A DNA stretch of 64,000 bases from an uncultured Muribaculaceae bacterium (GCA_910588065.1 CAJUPZ010000007.1:48954-112953); one strand, 5' to 3'; counted from the stretch's first letter, positions 44,622 to 53,993 are shown. A program made the numbers and translations. The notes: generated by a model from the letters alone, not told the origin.

Positions 44622-47600
44622 TTAGAAAGTTACGTTAAGACCGAAGGAGAAAACTCTCTGCAGAGGATAAACCTTACCGTAGCCGTAAGCATAGCGGTAT
44701 GCCTCGATGAGCTCGGGGTCGCCTGTGCCGGTGAAGTTTGTGATGGTAGCGAGGTTTTCACCAGAGAAGAATACACGCACATTTTCAAGATAAGCCTTGC
44801 GGGTGATGTTCTGGGGGATGGTGTAGCCGACAGTCACGTTTTTCAGACGGCAGTAAGCTGCATTCTGAAGGTAACGGGTCTGCACCTGGGTGTCACGGCC
44901 ACCGTTCCAGTTGACGCGGGGATAGTATGAGTCGAGGTTGAGGCCGAGCGGATGGTTGGGATCATCGCGGAAATAGTCGAGGTGTTCGGTGAGTACGTCA
45001 GCACCCCACTGGTTGTTGCCGACAGCGCCCCAGAACACGGTGCCGCCTGCCCAATAGTCGCGCTTCATTGTGCCCTGGAAGAACACTTTCACGTCGAAGC
45101 CTTTCCACTGGGCGTCGAGAGTGAGACCGAACTGGTAGTGGGGAGTGTTGTTACCGATAATCTTGCGGTCACCGGGTTTGTCGAGGGTGTTTTCACCAGA
45201 GTTCACAACACCGTCGCCGTTGAGGTCGGCGTACATGATGTCACCGGCGGTCCAGCCTGAACCGAATGCGCTCTGGTCAGCTTTTGCGAGGTGGGCATCC
45301 ATCTCTTCCTGGGTCTTGGCGATGCCGACAGTCTCATATCCCCAGATGTCACCGAGCTTGGCACCCTCATAGTAAGGGCCGTAGAAGCCGTCGCCGATGT
45401 TGAGGCGCTTGTCGGGGTTGTTGGGATATTTGTCGATGTAGGTATTGTGGTCATAGAGGTTGAAAGAAACTCCGTAGTTGAAGTCCTGGATGCGGTCGCG
45501 CCAGCTGATTGTCACCTCCCAGCCTTTTGATGTCATGTCAAGGCTGTTGACATTGGGCACAGTTGCGCCGAGAACGTTGGGAAGGCTCTGGCCGGGGCCT
45601 ACCATATCCATAGTCTTGCGCTGGTAGTAGTCGAAGCTACCTGTGAGGCGGTTGTTGAAGAGACCCCAGTCAAGACCGATGTCCCATGTGCGGTTCTTTT
45701 CCCAAGTGAGAGAGTTGGCGACGAGGCCGGGCATTGTGGCGTAAGTGGGACGGGCGTTGTTTACAAGCCATGAGTTGCTGGTGGTGTAGTAGCCCATGTT
45801 TGAGTAGGTGGGATACCAGCTGTTGGTGTTCTGGTTGCCGAGTTTACCCCATGAGCCGCGGAGCTTGAGGGTATTTACAGTGCGGCGCACATCTTCCATG
45901 AAAGCCTCCTGGGCGATGTTCCAGCCAAGAGAGAATGAGGGGCTCCATGACCATCTGCGGCCCTTGCGGAAGCGTGAGGAACCGTCGTAACGGATGTTGC
46001 CCTCAACGAGGTAGCGGCCATCGTAGTCGTAGTTGATACGGCCGAACCAACCTACTGTAGACCAGGTGTCAGAGCCACCGCTTACGCTGGGCTTGGAGCC
46101 GGTTGTTGTAGACAGGAAGGGGAGGTCGTTGATGATACCTGAGTTTGAAGCGCTGAAATATTTCTGGTTGAGCCATTCGCTCTGGAAACCTGCCATCACC
46201 TTGAAATCATGCTTTTCATTGATTTTCCAGCTGTAGTCGGCATAGATGTTGGGGTTGAAATAGTTGCTGCGCAGGTTGTACTCATACACCTGGGAGTTTG
46301 AGGGAGCGGAAGCCGCGGGATCCTCGTAGGGTTCGTCCTTGACATTGTATGAATAGGTCATGAGGTTGTCGCGGTGAACATTCTCATGGATTGTGCGGTA
46401 GTTGAACTCAGCGTTGATGTTCATGCCTGCGATAGGATTGAGGCGGAACAGGAACTGCTGGTCAAGACGGTCCTCAGCATCTTTGTAGCGACCACCTTCT
46501 GTGAGGCCGGGGATGTTTGAGAATTTGGTGTAGTGGCCGTTGGGGTCTTTTACGGGGATGGTGGGCCAGTAGCGGAGAATGTCGTGATAAAGCTGGTTTG
46601 AAGAAGCGTTGCCTACGAGCGAGGGACCATCGTATTCGTTGCGATACCAACGGGTGGCATAGCTGAAGTGGAGCCAGTTTGTGAGCTGGCTTGCAATCTT
46701 GCCGTTGACGATGTAGCGGTTCACATTATCGTCGCCATAGCGGAGAACACCCTCCTGGTCAAGGTAGTTGGCAGAGAAATAGTAGTTGAATTTCTCAGAA
46801 CCGCCGGTTACAGAAAGGTTGTGCTCCTGAGAGAAAGCGGTTTTGCCGAAATGCACATCAAGCCAGTCGTTGTTCTCGATAGGCAGCAGGGGCAGGATGT
46901 CCCAGAACTCCCATTTGCCTGTGCCGGGGTTCTCGAACATGGATGTCATGTTGGGGTTCTGCTGATATGCCTTGATCTGCTCGAACTTCTCGTCGGTGAT
47001 GAACACACCGCGGCCTGCGTTTACAGAACCTTCGTTCATATACACAGCCCATGTGTAGGAGTCCATCATCTTGGGCATGCGGGTAACATGGCTCCAACGG
47101 AAGGAGTCGCTGTAGTTTACAGTGATGCGGCCCTCTTTACCTTTCTTTGTGGTGATGAGGATCACACCGCCGGCAGCACGGCTACCGTAGATGGAGGAAG
47201 CTGCGGCGTCCTTGAGGATAGAGATGTTTTCAACGTCGGCGGGGTTCACTGTGTTGATGTCACCTTCCATACCGTCGATGAGGGTAAGGGGAGTAACGGA
47301 TGAACCGGTACCGATAGTACCTGTACCGCGGATATTCATTGAACGCTGGCCGTTGAGCTGACCACCGAGGTTTGAAGACAATACATCCATACCCGGAACA
47401 AGACCCTGGAGAGCATCCACAACCGAGCTTACAGGACGGTTGCTGAGTTCCTTAGCACCTACTGTTGACACAGCGCCGGTAAGGTTAACTTTCTTCTGCA
47501 CACCGAAACCAACGACAACAACTTCGTCAAGCGACTCAACGTCGTCCTCAAGTTTGATAGTGAGCGGAGTGCCTTCCCATTTAACGGTTACAGGCTTGCA

Positions 47601-47882
47601 GCCTACATAGGAAACACGGATTGAAGCACCTGACTTGACGTTTGAGAGCGAGAATTTGCCGTCTACGTCGGTAGAGGTGCCGTTTGTGGTGCCGAGCACC
47701 ATGACAGAGGCTCCGGGCAGGGGCTCGTCGTCCTGGTCAAGTACCACACCTGAAGCTGTTGTGGCATCAGGAGCCGGAGCAGCGGAGGCGTTGAAGCTCC
47801 ATCCGGTCAGCACACAGAGTGTGAGCAGAAGCAACGGCATTGCCGCCAGCTTGGAGCTCAGATTGCGTAGTTGATGAAACAT
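44622..47882 (-). CDS. SusC/RagA family TonB-linked outer-membrane transporter
   Basis: A 1086-residue TonB-dependent channel. After the signal peptide (ending SFNASA) comes a carboxypeptidase-regulatory-like domain (about 42-120, DEPLPGASVMVLGTTNGTS). Then the TonB box region (EVVVVGFGVQKK), a plug (LTGAVSTVGAKELSN, VENISILKDAAASSIYGSRA) and a 22-strand barrel ending in aromatic NVTF. No STN domain, so no direct anti-sigma signalling is expected. It is upstream of susD by 14 bases. Substrate cannot be read; no degradative enzymes are nearby. Confidence 0.95.
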   Translation of the reverse strand: MFHQLRNLSSKLAAMPLLLLTLCVLTGWSFNASAAPAPDATTASGVVLDQDDEPLPGASVMVLGTTNGTSTDVDGKFSLSNVKSGASIRVSYVGCKPVTVKWEGTPLTIKLEDDVESLDEVVVVGFGVQKKVNLTGAVSTVGAKELSNRPVSSVVDALQGLVPGMDVLSSNLGGQLNGQRSMNIRGTGTIGTGSSVTPLTLIDGMEGDINTVNPADVENISILKDAAASSIYGSRAAGGVILITTKKGKEGRITVNYSDSFRWSHVTRMPKMMDSYTWAVYMNEGSVNAGRGVFITDEKFEQIKAYQQNPNMTSMFENPGTGKWEFWDILPLLPIENNDWLDVHFGKTAFSQEHNLSVTGGSEKFNYYFSANYLDQEGVLRYGDDNVNRYIVNGKIASQLTNWLHFSYATRWYRNEYDGPSLVGNASSNQLYHDILRYWPTIPVKDPNGHYTKFSNIPGLTEGGRYKDAEDRLDQQFLFRLNPIAGMNINAEFNYRTIHENVHRDNLMTYSYNVKDEPYEDPAASAPSNSQVYEYNLRSNYFNPNIYADYSWKINEKHDFKVMAGFQSEWLNQKYFSASNSGIINDLPFLSTTTGSKPSVSGGSDTWSTVGWFGRINYDYDGRYLVEGNIRYDGSSRFRKGRRWSWSPSFSLGWNIAQEAFMEDVRRTVNTLKLRGSWGKLGNQNTNSWYPTYSNMGYYTTSNSWLVNNARPTYATMPGLVANSLTWEKNRTWDIGLDWGLFNNRLTGSFDYYQRKTMDMVGPGQSLPNVLGATVPNVNSLDMTSKGWEVTISWRDRIQDFNYGVSFNLYDHNTYIDKYPNNPDKRLNIGDGFYGPYYEGAKLGDIWGYETVGIAKTQEEMDAHLAKADQSAFGSGWTAGDIMYADLNGDGVVNSGENTLDKPGDRKIIGNNTPHYQFGLTLDAQWKGFDVKVFFQGTMKRDYWAGGTVFWGAVGNNQWGADVLTEHLDYFRDDPNHPLGLNLDSYYPRVNWNGGRDTQVQTRYLQNAAYCRLKNVTVGYTIPQNITRKAYLENVRVFFSGENLATITNFTGTGDPELIEAYRYAYGYGKVYPLQRVFSFGLNVTF

Positions 47883-47922
47883 ACTGTGATTTAGTTAATT
47901 AGTAAATAAGGTTATGCGATTA

Positions 47923-48006
47923 TGCATGGAAAAACATACATATTTATTAACTTCCATGCACAAATATTGGGCAAAATTACAACAGATGTGAATATTTACC
48001 CCCCCC
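47923..48006 (-). promoter_or_regulatory. susCD promoter, G8 tract and leader hairpin
   Basis: In transcription sense: eight G residues (C8 at 47999-48006), 19 bases, the -7 box TAATTTTG (47972-47979), then an inverted repeat TGCATGGAA (47960-47952) / TTCCATGCA (47931-47923) at the very start of the ~80-base leader. No TTTG -33 box is present; the G tract lies about where it should be. Confidence 0.55.
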
Positions 48007-48174
48007 ATTTGTTAAATTTTGTAAAACCTGCTATATAACATAAAAATTATCGGCCGCGTATCCATTACCGCCGTATTCGTCGGCGGAATTCATCGAACCG
48101 TCAATCGCCGGCACGGTTTGGAAGGTATACACCTATATATAAGAACCCGATCACTTGTCAAAGGCGGTGCAGTG

Positions 48175-48640
48175 GGATGATTCACCCGCGGTGAGCGGGT
48201 GGCAAGGTAGTAGCGCGTTGGTGGAGCCGGAGGCGAGACCACGCGAACAGGTCGCTCTTATCCCATAAGACCCCTGTGAGGGGGTCGCGAGAATCGCCCA
48301 TAGCATCGCCTCTCGCGAGGCTCCGAGGAGAGAGGGGGCGCTCTCCTACCCCAGGCCTCGCGCTGCGCGCTCGTGCCGGAGTTGTTCATGACATCGCGCA
48401 TCCTGCGCTCAGACGTCCCCGAGGCCATCAGCTCTCCTCTCTCTTTCTCGCGACCGCGCTCACCGCGGGTCTTTTTTCTGGGGGGATGCGCTAACGTGTG
48501 GTCTCGCTACGCTCCACCTACACGCCATTTTCCGGCCACCCGCTCACCGCGGGTGGGAATTACCGCTCCGTGGTGCAGGGGATGAGGGCGCGATATATCG
48601 GCGCCCATACAATTCGTCACACCGCGATGCCGACCAACCA
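48175..48640. repeat. Mosaic palindromic repeats upstream of purC
   Basis: No gene is seen. 48186-48294 is the reverse complement of about 63455-63565, including a 27-base exact match around TAAGACCCCTGTGAGGGG. Further modules include GCCTCTCGCGAGGCTCCGAGG, CCTCGCGCTGCGCGCTCGTG and GCGCGATATATCGGCGCC. The remaining 48010-48175 is A+T-rich leader or spacer without visible features. Confidence 0.7.
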
Positions 48641-48668
48641 CCAACTAACAACTATAGACTGCTATCTT

Positions 48669-48699
48669 TTTGTCGGGTGGGGAAAAAGTTGTAATTTCG
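48669..48699 (+). promoter_or_regulatory. Probable promoter of purC-menG
   Basis: TTTG at 48669-48672, a 19-base spacer and TAATTTCG at 48692-48699, a one-mismatch -7 box, 30 bases before the purC ATG. Confidence 0.55.
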
Positions 48700-48729
48700 C
48701 GCTATCAAACAACTTACTCTTTTTTTATC

Positions 48730-49683
48730 ATGGCAACCACTTTAGTCAAAACTGACTTTAATTTTCCCGGACAAACAAGTGTGTATCACGGCAAGGTTCG
48801 CGACGTGTATGATATCAACAATGAGCTGCTTGTGATGGTGGCTTCCGACCGCATCTCGGCTTTTGATGTGATATTACCCGAGGGTATTCCCTACAAGGGT
48901 CAGGTGCTCAACCAGATAGCTTCGTATTTTCTTGAGGCTACCGAGGATATCGTGCCTAACTGGCGCCTTGCCACTCCGGATCCGATGGTGACTGTGGGCT
49001 ACAAGGCCGAGGGTTTCAAGGTGGAGATGATTATACGTGGTTATCTCACCGGTAGCGCGTGGCGCGACTATGCCGCCGGTTGCCGCGAAATCTGCGGTGT
49101 GAAGCTGCCCGAGGGCATGAAAGAAAACCAGCGTTTTCCCGAGCCTATCATCACTCCGACCACCAAGGCTGACGCCGGCCACGACGAGAATATCTCCAAG
49201 GAGGAGATTATTGCCCGCGGCATTGTGAGCGCCGAGGATTATGCTGTGATGGAGGATTATACCCGCAAGCTTTTCAAGCGCGGTACTGAGATGGCTGCCG
49301 AGAAAGGGCTGATTCTCGTTGACACCAAATATGAGTTTGGCAAGCGCGACGGCCGGGTGATTCTCATCGACGAGATACACACCCCTGACAGCTCGCGCTA
49401 CTTCTATGCCGAGGGTTACGAGGAGCGTTTCGCCGCCGGCGAGCCCCAGCGTCAGCTCAGCAAAGAGTTTGTGCGCCAGTGGCTTATCGACCACGGCTTC
49501 ATGGGCAAGGAGGGTCAGCAGGTGCCCGAGATGACTCCCGAGTTTTGCGAGAGCGTGAGCGCCCGCTATATTGAGCTTTACGAGCATGTTACCGGTCAGC
49601 CGTTTATCAAGGCAGACGAGAGCGACCTGAGCCGCCGCATTGAGGTGAATGTGCTTGACTGTCTCAAAAATCTCAGCCTCTGA
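48730..49683 (+). CDS. purC: Phosphoribosylaminoimidazole-succinocarboxamide synthase
   Basis: SAICAR synthase of purine biosynthesis, ATP-dependent ligation of aspartate to CAIR. The start is ATG 48730 (MATTLVKTDF), giving 317 residues; a longer frame from 48670 would cross the promoter. Motifs include YHGKVRDVYDI, VASDRISAFDVILPEGIPYKG, PEPIITPTTKAD and VDTKYEFG with IDEIHTPDSSRY. It is the longer form seen in Bacteroidota. It is followed after 12 bases by the methyltransferase gene. Confidence 0.96.
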   Translation: MATTLVKTDFNFPGQTSVYHGKVRDVYDINNELLVMVASDRISAFDVILPEGIPYKGQVLNQIASYFLEATEDIVPNWRLATPDPMVTVGYKAEGFKVEMIIRGYLTGSAWRDYAAGCREICGVKLPEGMKENQRFPEPIITPTTKADAGHDENISKEEIIARGIVSAEDYAVMEDYTRKLFKRGTEMAAEKGLILVDTKYEFGKRDGRVILIDEIHTPDSSRYFYAEGYEERFAAGEPQRQLSKEFVRQWLIDHGFMGKEGQQVPEMTPEFCESVSARYIELYEHVTGQPFIKADESDLSRRIEVNVLDCLKNLSL

Positions 49684-49695
49684 TTGTCGGCGCAA

Positions 49696-50439
49696 ATGGC
49701 TGATTGCGAGGAGATAACCCCTTACGGTGACAATGGCCGTGGCAAGGGAGGGCAGGTGAGGGAGATGTTTGACAGCATCGCCCCCGCCTACGATTTCATG
49801 AACCGGGCCATGACTCTGGGCATTGACAAACTCTGGCGCAGAACCGCTGTCAAGACTCTGAGCGGCCACGGAGCCGGAGATGTGCTCGATGTTGCCACCG
49901 GCACCGGCGACCTCGCGATACAGATTGCCCGCGCTATCGGGGATGCTAACGTTACCGGTATAGACCTGTCGGCCAACATGATAGGTGTTGGCGCCAAGAA
50001 GATAGCCGATGCCGGACTCGCCGACAGGGTGAGGCTGACGCAGGGCGACTGCCTTGCGCTGCCTATGGCCGACAACAGCTTTGATGCCGTGACGGTGGCC
50101 TACGGGGTGCGCAACTTCGAGAACCTCGCCAAGGGCTATGCCGAGATGGCGCGTGTGCTCCGTCCCGGCGGCATGCTGCTGGTGCTTGAGCTCTCTACTC
50201 CTGAAAACCGCGCCGTGCGTCCCCTATATAATATATATACAAGGTGTATCATCCCCTCTGTGGGCCGCCTCATATCCGGCGACAGCGATGCCTACACCTA
50301 TCTGCCGAAGAGCATAGCCGCTGTGCCGCAGGGCGAAGCGATGCTCGACCTTATGCGCGGCGCCGGGCTTGTTGATGCCCGCTGCCGGCGCTTCACTTTC
50401 GGGGTGTGCAGCATGTACACTGCCATCAAACCCAAATGA
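49696..50439 (+). CDS. menG: Demethylmenaquinone methyltransferase
   Basis: A UbiE/MenG SAM-dependent C-methyltransferase, the last step of menaquinone synthesis; menaquinone is the expected quinone of Bacteroidota. It has 247 residues from ATG 49696. Motifs are VREMFDSIAPAYDFMNRAMT, the SAM loop LDVATGTGDLA, YGVRNFENLAKGYAEM and a C-terminal FGVCSMYTAIKPK. It lies 12 bases after purC and 23 before the M13 peptidase. Confidence 0.93.
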   Translation: MADCEEITPYGDNGRGKGGQVREMFDSIAPAYDFMNRAMTLGIDKLWRRTAVKTLSGHGAGDVLDVATGTGDLAIQIARAIGDANVTGIDLSANMIGVGAKKIADAGLADRVRLTQGDCLALPMADNSFDAVTVAYGVRNFENLAKGYAEMARVLRPGGMLLVLELSTPENRAVRPLYNIYTRCIIPSVGRLISGDSDAYTYLPKSIAAVPQGEAMLDLMRGAGLVDARCRRFTFGVCSMYTAIKPK

Positions 50440-50462
50440 CAACCAATCATAACAATTTATAT

Positions 50463-52502
50463 ATGAATCAACTTAAAATCGCTCTCGCTATGGCTGTGAC
50501 ACTCTCTGTTTCAGGTGGCGCATCTGCGCAGGAGCACCTCAAGAGTCTTGATCCGAAAAATTTCGACAAGACAGTGCCCGCCGGCACAGACTTCTATCAG
50601 CATGTTACCAAAGGCTGGCAGGAGGCTCATCCCCTTACTCCCGAATTTGCCCGCTACGGACAGTTTAACGTGCTCAACGACTCCAGTGAGGCGCGTGTGA
50701 AGAATATCGTGCTCAATCTGGGAGCCTCCAACCCCGCTCCCGGCACTGTCGCCTTCAAGGTGAGCACCATCTACAACCAGGCTATGGACTCTGTCCGCCG
50801 CAATGCCGAGGGTGCCAAGCCTATCCTCGCCGACCTCGCCAAAATCGAAAACACCCCTGCCGACGGCATGGAGGAGCTTTTTTACTGGATGCACGGCAAC
50901 TATGCCAGCCCCTTCTTCAGTGCAGGCATTCAGGAAGACCTCGGCAACTCGTCGCAGTATGCGATGTATGTAGGTGGCGGCGGTATGTCGCTTGGCGACC
51001 GCGACTACTATCTGAAAAATGATGCCCGCAACAAAGAGGTGCGCGAAGCCTTCAAGAAGCTCGTTGACCGCCAGATGCGCAACGCCGGCTACTCCAAAAA
51101 GGATGCCGCCCGCATTGTCAGGAACGTGATGAAGATTGAGACCGCCCTCGCCGACAGCGCATGGACCCGCGAGGAGAGCCGCAACATCCCCGCGATGTAC
51201 AACCCCCGCAGCCTCGCCCAGCTCAAGGAGATGTATCCCGCCATCAACTGGGATCGCTTCTTCCCTGAAACAATGGATATCACCGCTCCCGAGAGCGTGA
51301 TTGTAACCGAGATAAAGAGTGTCAAGAGAGCCAATGACCTTATGGCCTCCCTCACTCCCCGCGAAATAAAGGACTACTACCTGTGGAAATATGTGAGCCA
51401 GGCAGCAGGCACTCTGAGCGATGCCTTTGCTGATGCCTCCTTTGAGTTCAACAAAGTGATGAGCGGCGTGCAGGAGCAGCGTCCCCGCTGGAAAAAAGCC
51501 CTCGGCGCCACCGAAGGTGTGCTCGGCGAGGCTGTCGGCCAGCTGTATGTCGAGAAATATTTCCCGCAGTCGTCAAAAGACTACATGGTGGGTCTTGTGG
51601 AAAACCTGCGCACTGCCCTTGGCAAGCATATCCTCAACCTCACATGGATGAGCGACGAGACCAAGCTCAACGCCATTAAGAAGCTCAATGCTTTCACTGT
51701 GAAAATCGGCTATCCCGACAAATGGAAAGACTACTCCACAATGGAGATTGACCCCAAGCTCTCATACTACGAGAATATGCACAACGCAAGCATGTGGCAC
51801 CAGAAGGAGCAGCTCGCCAAATGGGGCAAGCCGGTTGACCGCACCGAGTGGGGTATGACACCGCAGACTGTCAACGCCTACTACAACCCGCTGGCAAATG
51901 AAATCGTGTTTCCCGCCGCCATACTCCAGGCACCCTTCTTCGACCCCGAGTCCAGCGATGCTGAAAACTACGGCGGCATAGGCGTGGTTATCGGCCACGA
52001 GATGACCCACGGATTTGACGACCAGGGCAGAAACTTCGATGCCGAAGGCAATATGACCGACTGGTGGACCCCCGAGGACACCCGCAAGTTCACAGAACTG
52101 TCAAACGGCCTCGTGGCACAGTTTGATGCTGTTGAAGTGCTTCCCGGCCTGAATGCCAACGGACAGTACACTCTTGGCGAGAATATCGCCGACCAGGGTG
52201 GCCTGCGTGTTGCTCTCACCGCCTTCCTCGACTCCCAGAAAAAGAAGGGTGTTGATGTGGCCACCGCCAAAATCGACGGCTACGACCCCCTGCAGGTGTT
52301 CTACATGAACTACGCCAATCTCTGGGCGCAGAACATCCGCGAGGCAGAGATGCGCTCACTCACCCAGGGCGATGTGCACTCCCTCGGCAGCAACCGCGTG
52401 AATGTTACCCTGCGCAATATCGCCCCCTTCTTCAAGGCCTTCGGCATCAAGGAGGGCGACAAGATGTGGCGCCCCGAAAACGAGAGGGTAATCATCTGGT
52501 AA
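50463..52502 (+). CDS. M13 family zinc metallopeptidase (PepO/neprilysin type)
   Basis: A 679-residue exported endopeptidase. The start is ATG 50463, with a signal peptide MNQLKIALAMAVTLSVSGGASAQ. The N-terminal helical M13 domain begins around LDPKNFDKTVPAGTDFYQHV. The catalytic domain carries VIGHEMTHGFDDQGRNFD (HExxH) and GENIADQGGL (third ligand Glu), then the C-terminal NxxPFxKAFG-like FFKAFGIKEGDKMW. Probably periplasmic, degrading oligopeptides. A strong terminator follows. Confidence 0.93.
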   Translation: MNQLKIALAMAVTLSVSGGASAQEHLKSLDPKNFDKTVPAGTDFYQHVTKGWQEAHPLTPEFARYGQFNVLNDSSEARVKNIVLNLGASNPAPGTVAFKVSTIYNQAMDSVRRNAEGAKPILADLAKIENTPADGMEELFYWMHGNYASPFFSAGIQEDLGNSSQYAMYVGGGGMSLGDRDYYLKNDARNKEVREAFKKLVDRQMRNAGYSKKDAARIVRNVMKIETALADSAWTREESRNIPAMYNPRSLAQLKEMYPAINWDRFFPETMDITAPESVIVTEIKSVKRANDLMASLTPREIKDYYLWKYVSQAAGTLSDAFADASFEFNKVMSGVQEQRPRWKKALGATEGVLGEAVGQLYVEKYFPQSSKDYMVGLVENLRTALGKHILNLTWMSDETKLNAIKKLNAFTVKIGYPDKWKDYSTMEIDPKLSYYENMHNASMWHQKEQLAKWGKPVDRTEWGMTPQTVNAYYNPLANEIVFPAAILQAPFFDPESSDAENYGGIGVVIGHEMTHGFDDQGRNFDAEGNMTDWWTPEDTRKFTELSNGLVAQFDAVEVLPGLNANGQYTLGENIADQGGLRVALTAFLDSQKKKGVDVATAKIDGYDPLQVFYMNYANLWAQNIREAEMRSLTQGDVHSLGSNRVNVTLRNIAPFFKAFGIKEGDKMWRPENERVIIW

Positions 52503-52523
52503 ACCACCTTAAAACCGCTTGAT

Positions 52524-52564
52524 TTTAGGAGAAACCGCCCTCAAAAAGCGGTTTTTCCTAAAAA
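52524..52564 (+). terminator. Terminator after the M13 peptidase
   Basis: A 16-position stem with one G-T pair: TTTTAGGAGAAACCGC (52524-52539) / GCGGTTTTTCCTAAAA (52549-52564), loop of nine. Confidence 0.8.
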
Positions 52565-52587
52565 ATCAGTGGTTTTTCGTGAAAAAA

Positions 52588-52619
52588 ATTGCGGGAGTTA
52601 AAAAAAGTGCCTATATTTG
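52588..52619 (+). promoter_or_regulatory. Promoter of tRNA-Glu / rpsT
   Basis: ATTG at 52588-52591, 20 bases, TATATTTG at 52612-52619, 17 bases before the mature tRNA. Confidence 0.65.
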
Positions 52620-52635
52620 CACTCGCTTTTGCAAT

Positions 52636-52710
52636 GGCCCATTCGTCTATCGGCTAGGACGCAAGATTTTCATTCTTGAAAGAGGAGTTCGATTCTCCTA
52701 TGGGCTACCA
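52636..52710 (+). tRNA. tRNA-Glu (anticodon TTC), first copy, CCA encoded
   Basis: The acceptor GGCCCAT pairs with ATGGGCT (G-T at the first pair). Anticodon TTC is at 52669-52671 in loop TTTTCAT with stem CAAGA/TCTTG. T arm GAGTTCGATTCTC. Discriminator A at 52707 and CCA at 52708-52710. Confidence 0.95.
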
Positions 52711-52739
52711 AATAACTAACTTACTTTTTAAGAAACGAA

Positions 52740-52997
52740 ATGGCAAATCATAAGTCATCCATCAAGAGAATCCGTCAGACAGAGTCGCGTCGCCTCCGCA
52801 ACCGCTACTATGCCAAGACTGCCCGCAATGCAGTGCGCAATCTTCGCAAGATGACCGACGCTACCGCTGCTGCAGAAGCATTCGTCAAGCTCACCAAGAT
52901 GCTCGACAAGCTCGCTGCCAAGAAGACTATCTCAAAGAACAAGGCCTCTAACCTCAAGAGCAAGCTCGCCCGCCACATCAACAAGCTGGGCGCCTGA
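52740..52997 (+). CDS. rpsT: 30S ribosomal protein S20
   Basis: An 85-residue basic ribosomal protein that binds 16S rRNA early in assembly. It begins ANHKSSIKRIRQTESRRLRNR, and the three-helix pattern ends with LKSKLARHINKLGA. It sits between two tRNA-Glu genes with the same body, 29 bases after the first, and probably shares its transcript. Confidence 0.97.
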   Translation: MANHKSSIKRIRQTESRRLRNRYYAKTARNAVRNLRKMTDATAAAEAFVKLTKMLDKLAAKKTISKNKASNLKSKLARHINKLGA

Positions 52998-53022
52998 GGA
53001 AATTAAGCCATAACTCATAGCG

Positions 53023-53094
53023 GGCCCATTCGTCTATCGGCTAGGACGCAAGATTTTCATTCTTGAAAGAGGAGTTCGATTCTCCTATGGGCTA
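53023..53094 (+). tRNA. tRNA-Glu (anticodon TTC), second copy, no encoded CCA
   Basis: The 72-base body is identical to the copy at 52636-52707. After discriminator A (53094) the sequence is CATTTT rather than CCA, so the end must be added by nucleotidyltransferase. Confidence 0.94.
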
Positions 53095-53117
53095 CATTTT
53101 TCCCCCTTTTATTAGAT

Positions 53118-53158
53118 ATTGAAGGATGCGCCGTGAGGCACGTCTTTCAATTTTTTTT
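53118..53158 (+). terminator. Terminator after the tRNA-Glu/rpsT unit
   Basis: A 15-position stem with G-T pairs, ATTGAAGGATGCGCC (53118-53132) / GGCACGTCTTTCAAT (53137-53151), GTGA tetraloop, then a run of eight T. Confidence 0.85.
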
Positions 53159-53172
53159 ATTAGCGACCAATC

Positions 53173-53949
53173 ATGACAGACCCCGATATCATAGACCTCC
53201 TCAACTCAGAGGCAGCGAGGATAAACAGCCCCGCTTTCATAGCCAACGACCCGGTGCAGTTTCCGCGCCGCTTCAACTCCCTGCAGGACATTGAGATAGC
53301 CTCGCTGCTGTGTGCCTCCATAGCCTGGGGCAACCGCAAGATGATATGCTCCAACTGCAACAAGATGCTGGCTCTGATGGACAACGACCCTTACGCCTAC
53401 ACCATGGAGGCCGGATATGAGGACCTGCCGGACGGAATGAATATCCACCGCACTTTCTTTGGCCGCAATATGAAGCATTTTCTGCGCGGCCTGCGCTCCA
53501 TATATGCCGGACACGGCTCGCTGCAGGCATTCGCCGCCGCCGAACATATCGCCGGCACCACCCACCCGGCGTGGAGCCTTGTGGAGGCTGTAAACCGCCG
53601 GCTTGCAGAGGCCAACTCGGGGTGTGGCGACAGCCGTTGCCTGCCGCTGAATCTCGCCACCACCGCCCTGAAGAGGGTGAACATGGCGCTGAGGTGGCTT
53701 GTGAGGGATGACGGCATTGTTGACCTCGGGGTGTGGGATGTCATTTCCCCCTCGCAGCTCTATATACCGCTTGATGTGCATGTGGGCAATGTTGCGCGCT
53801 CGCTCGGGCTGGTGGAGCGCAAGGCCAACGACCGCCGCACTGTCGAGGAGCTCACCGCGCTGCTGAGGGAGCTGCGGCCGCACGACCCGGTGTTCTACGA
53901 CTACGCGCTCTTCGGCATAGGCATGGAATCGAAGAATGCCAACAAATAA
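53173..53949 (+). CDS. TIGR02757/DUF2400 family protein
   Basis: A 258-residue protein of the TIGR02757 family, conserved in Bacteroidota and spirochaetes and related to HhH-GPD DNA-glycosylase-like folds. Typical segments are DPVQFPRRFNSLQDIEIASL, CASIAWGNRKMI, KRVNMALRWLVRDDGIVDLG, PLDVHVGNVARSLGL and the end YDYALFGIGME. The catalytic role is not proven. It is located just after the tRNA-Glu terminator. Confidence 0.88.
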   Translation: MTDPDIIDLLNSEAARINSPAFIANDPVQFPRRFNSLQDIEIASLLCASIAWGNRKMICSNCNKMLALMDNDPYAYTMEAGYEDLPDGMNIHRTFFGRNMKHFLRGLRSIYAGHGSLQAFAAAEHIAGTTHPAWSLVEAVNRRLAEANSGCGDSRCLPLNLATTALKRVNMALRWLVRDDGIVDLGVWDVISPSQLYIPLDVHVGNVARSLGLVERKANDRRTVEELTALLRELRPHDPVFYDYALFGIGMESKNANK

Positions 53950-53962
53950 GGGGGCGCAGGTG

Positions 53963-53993
53963 TTTGCACTTTGACATTACTTTTGTAATTTTG
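53963..53993 (+). promoter_or_regulatory. Promoter of the DUF1573 genes
   Basis: TTTG at 53963-53966, 19 bases, TAATTTTG at 53986-53993. An overlapping TACTTTTG lies at 53978-53985. Confidence 0.65.

Noticed and set aside
48874..49869. 331-codon antisense frame over purC/menG
   Set aside because: purC and menG are certain on the plus strand, and the antisense product has no recognisable motif.
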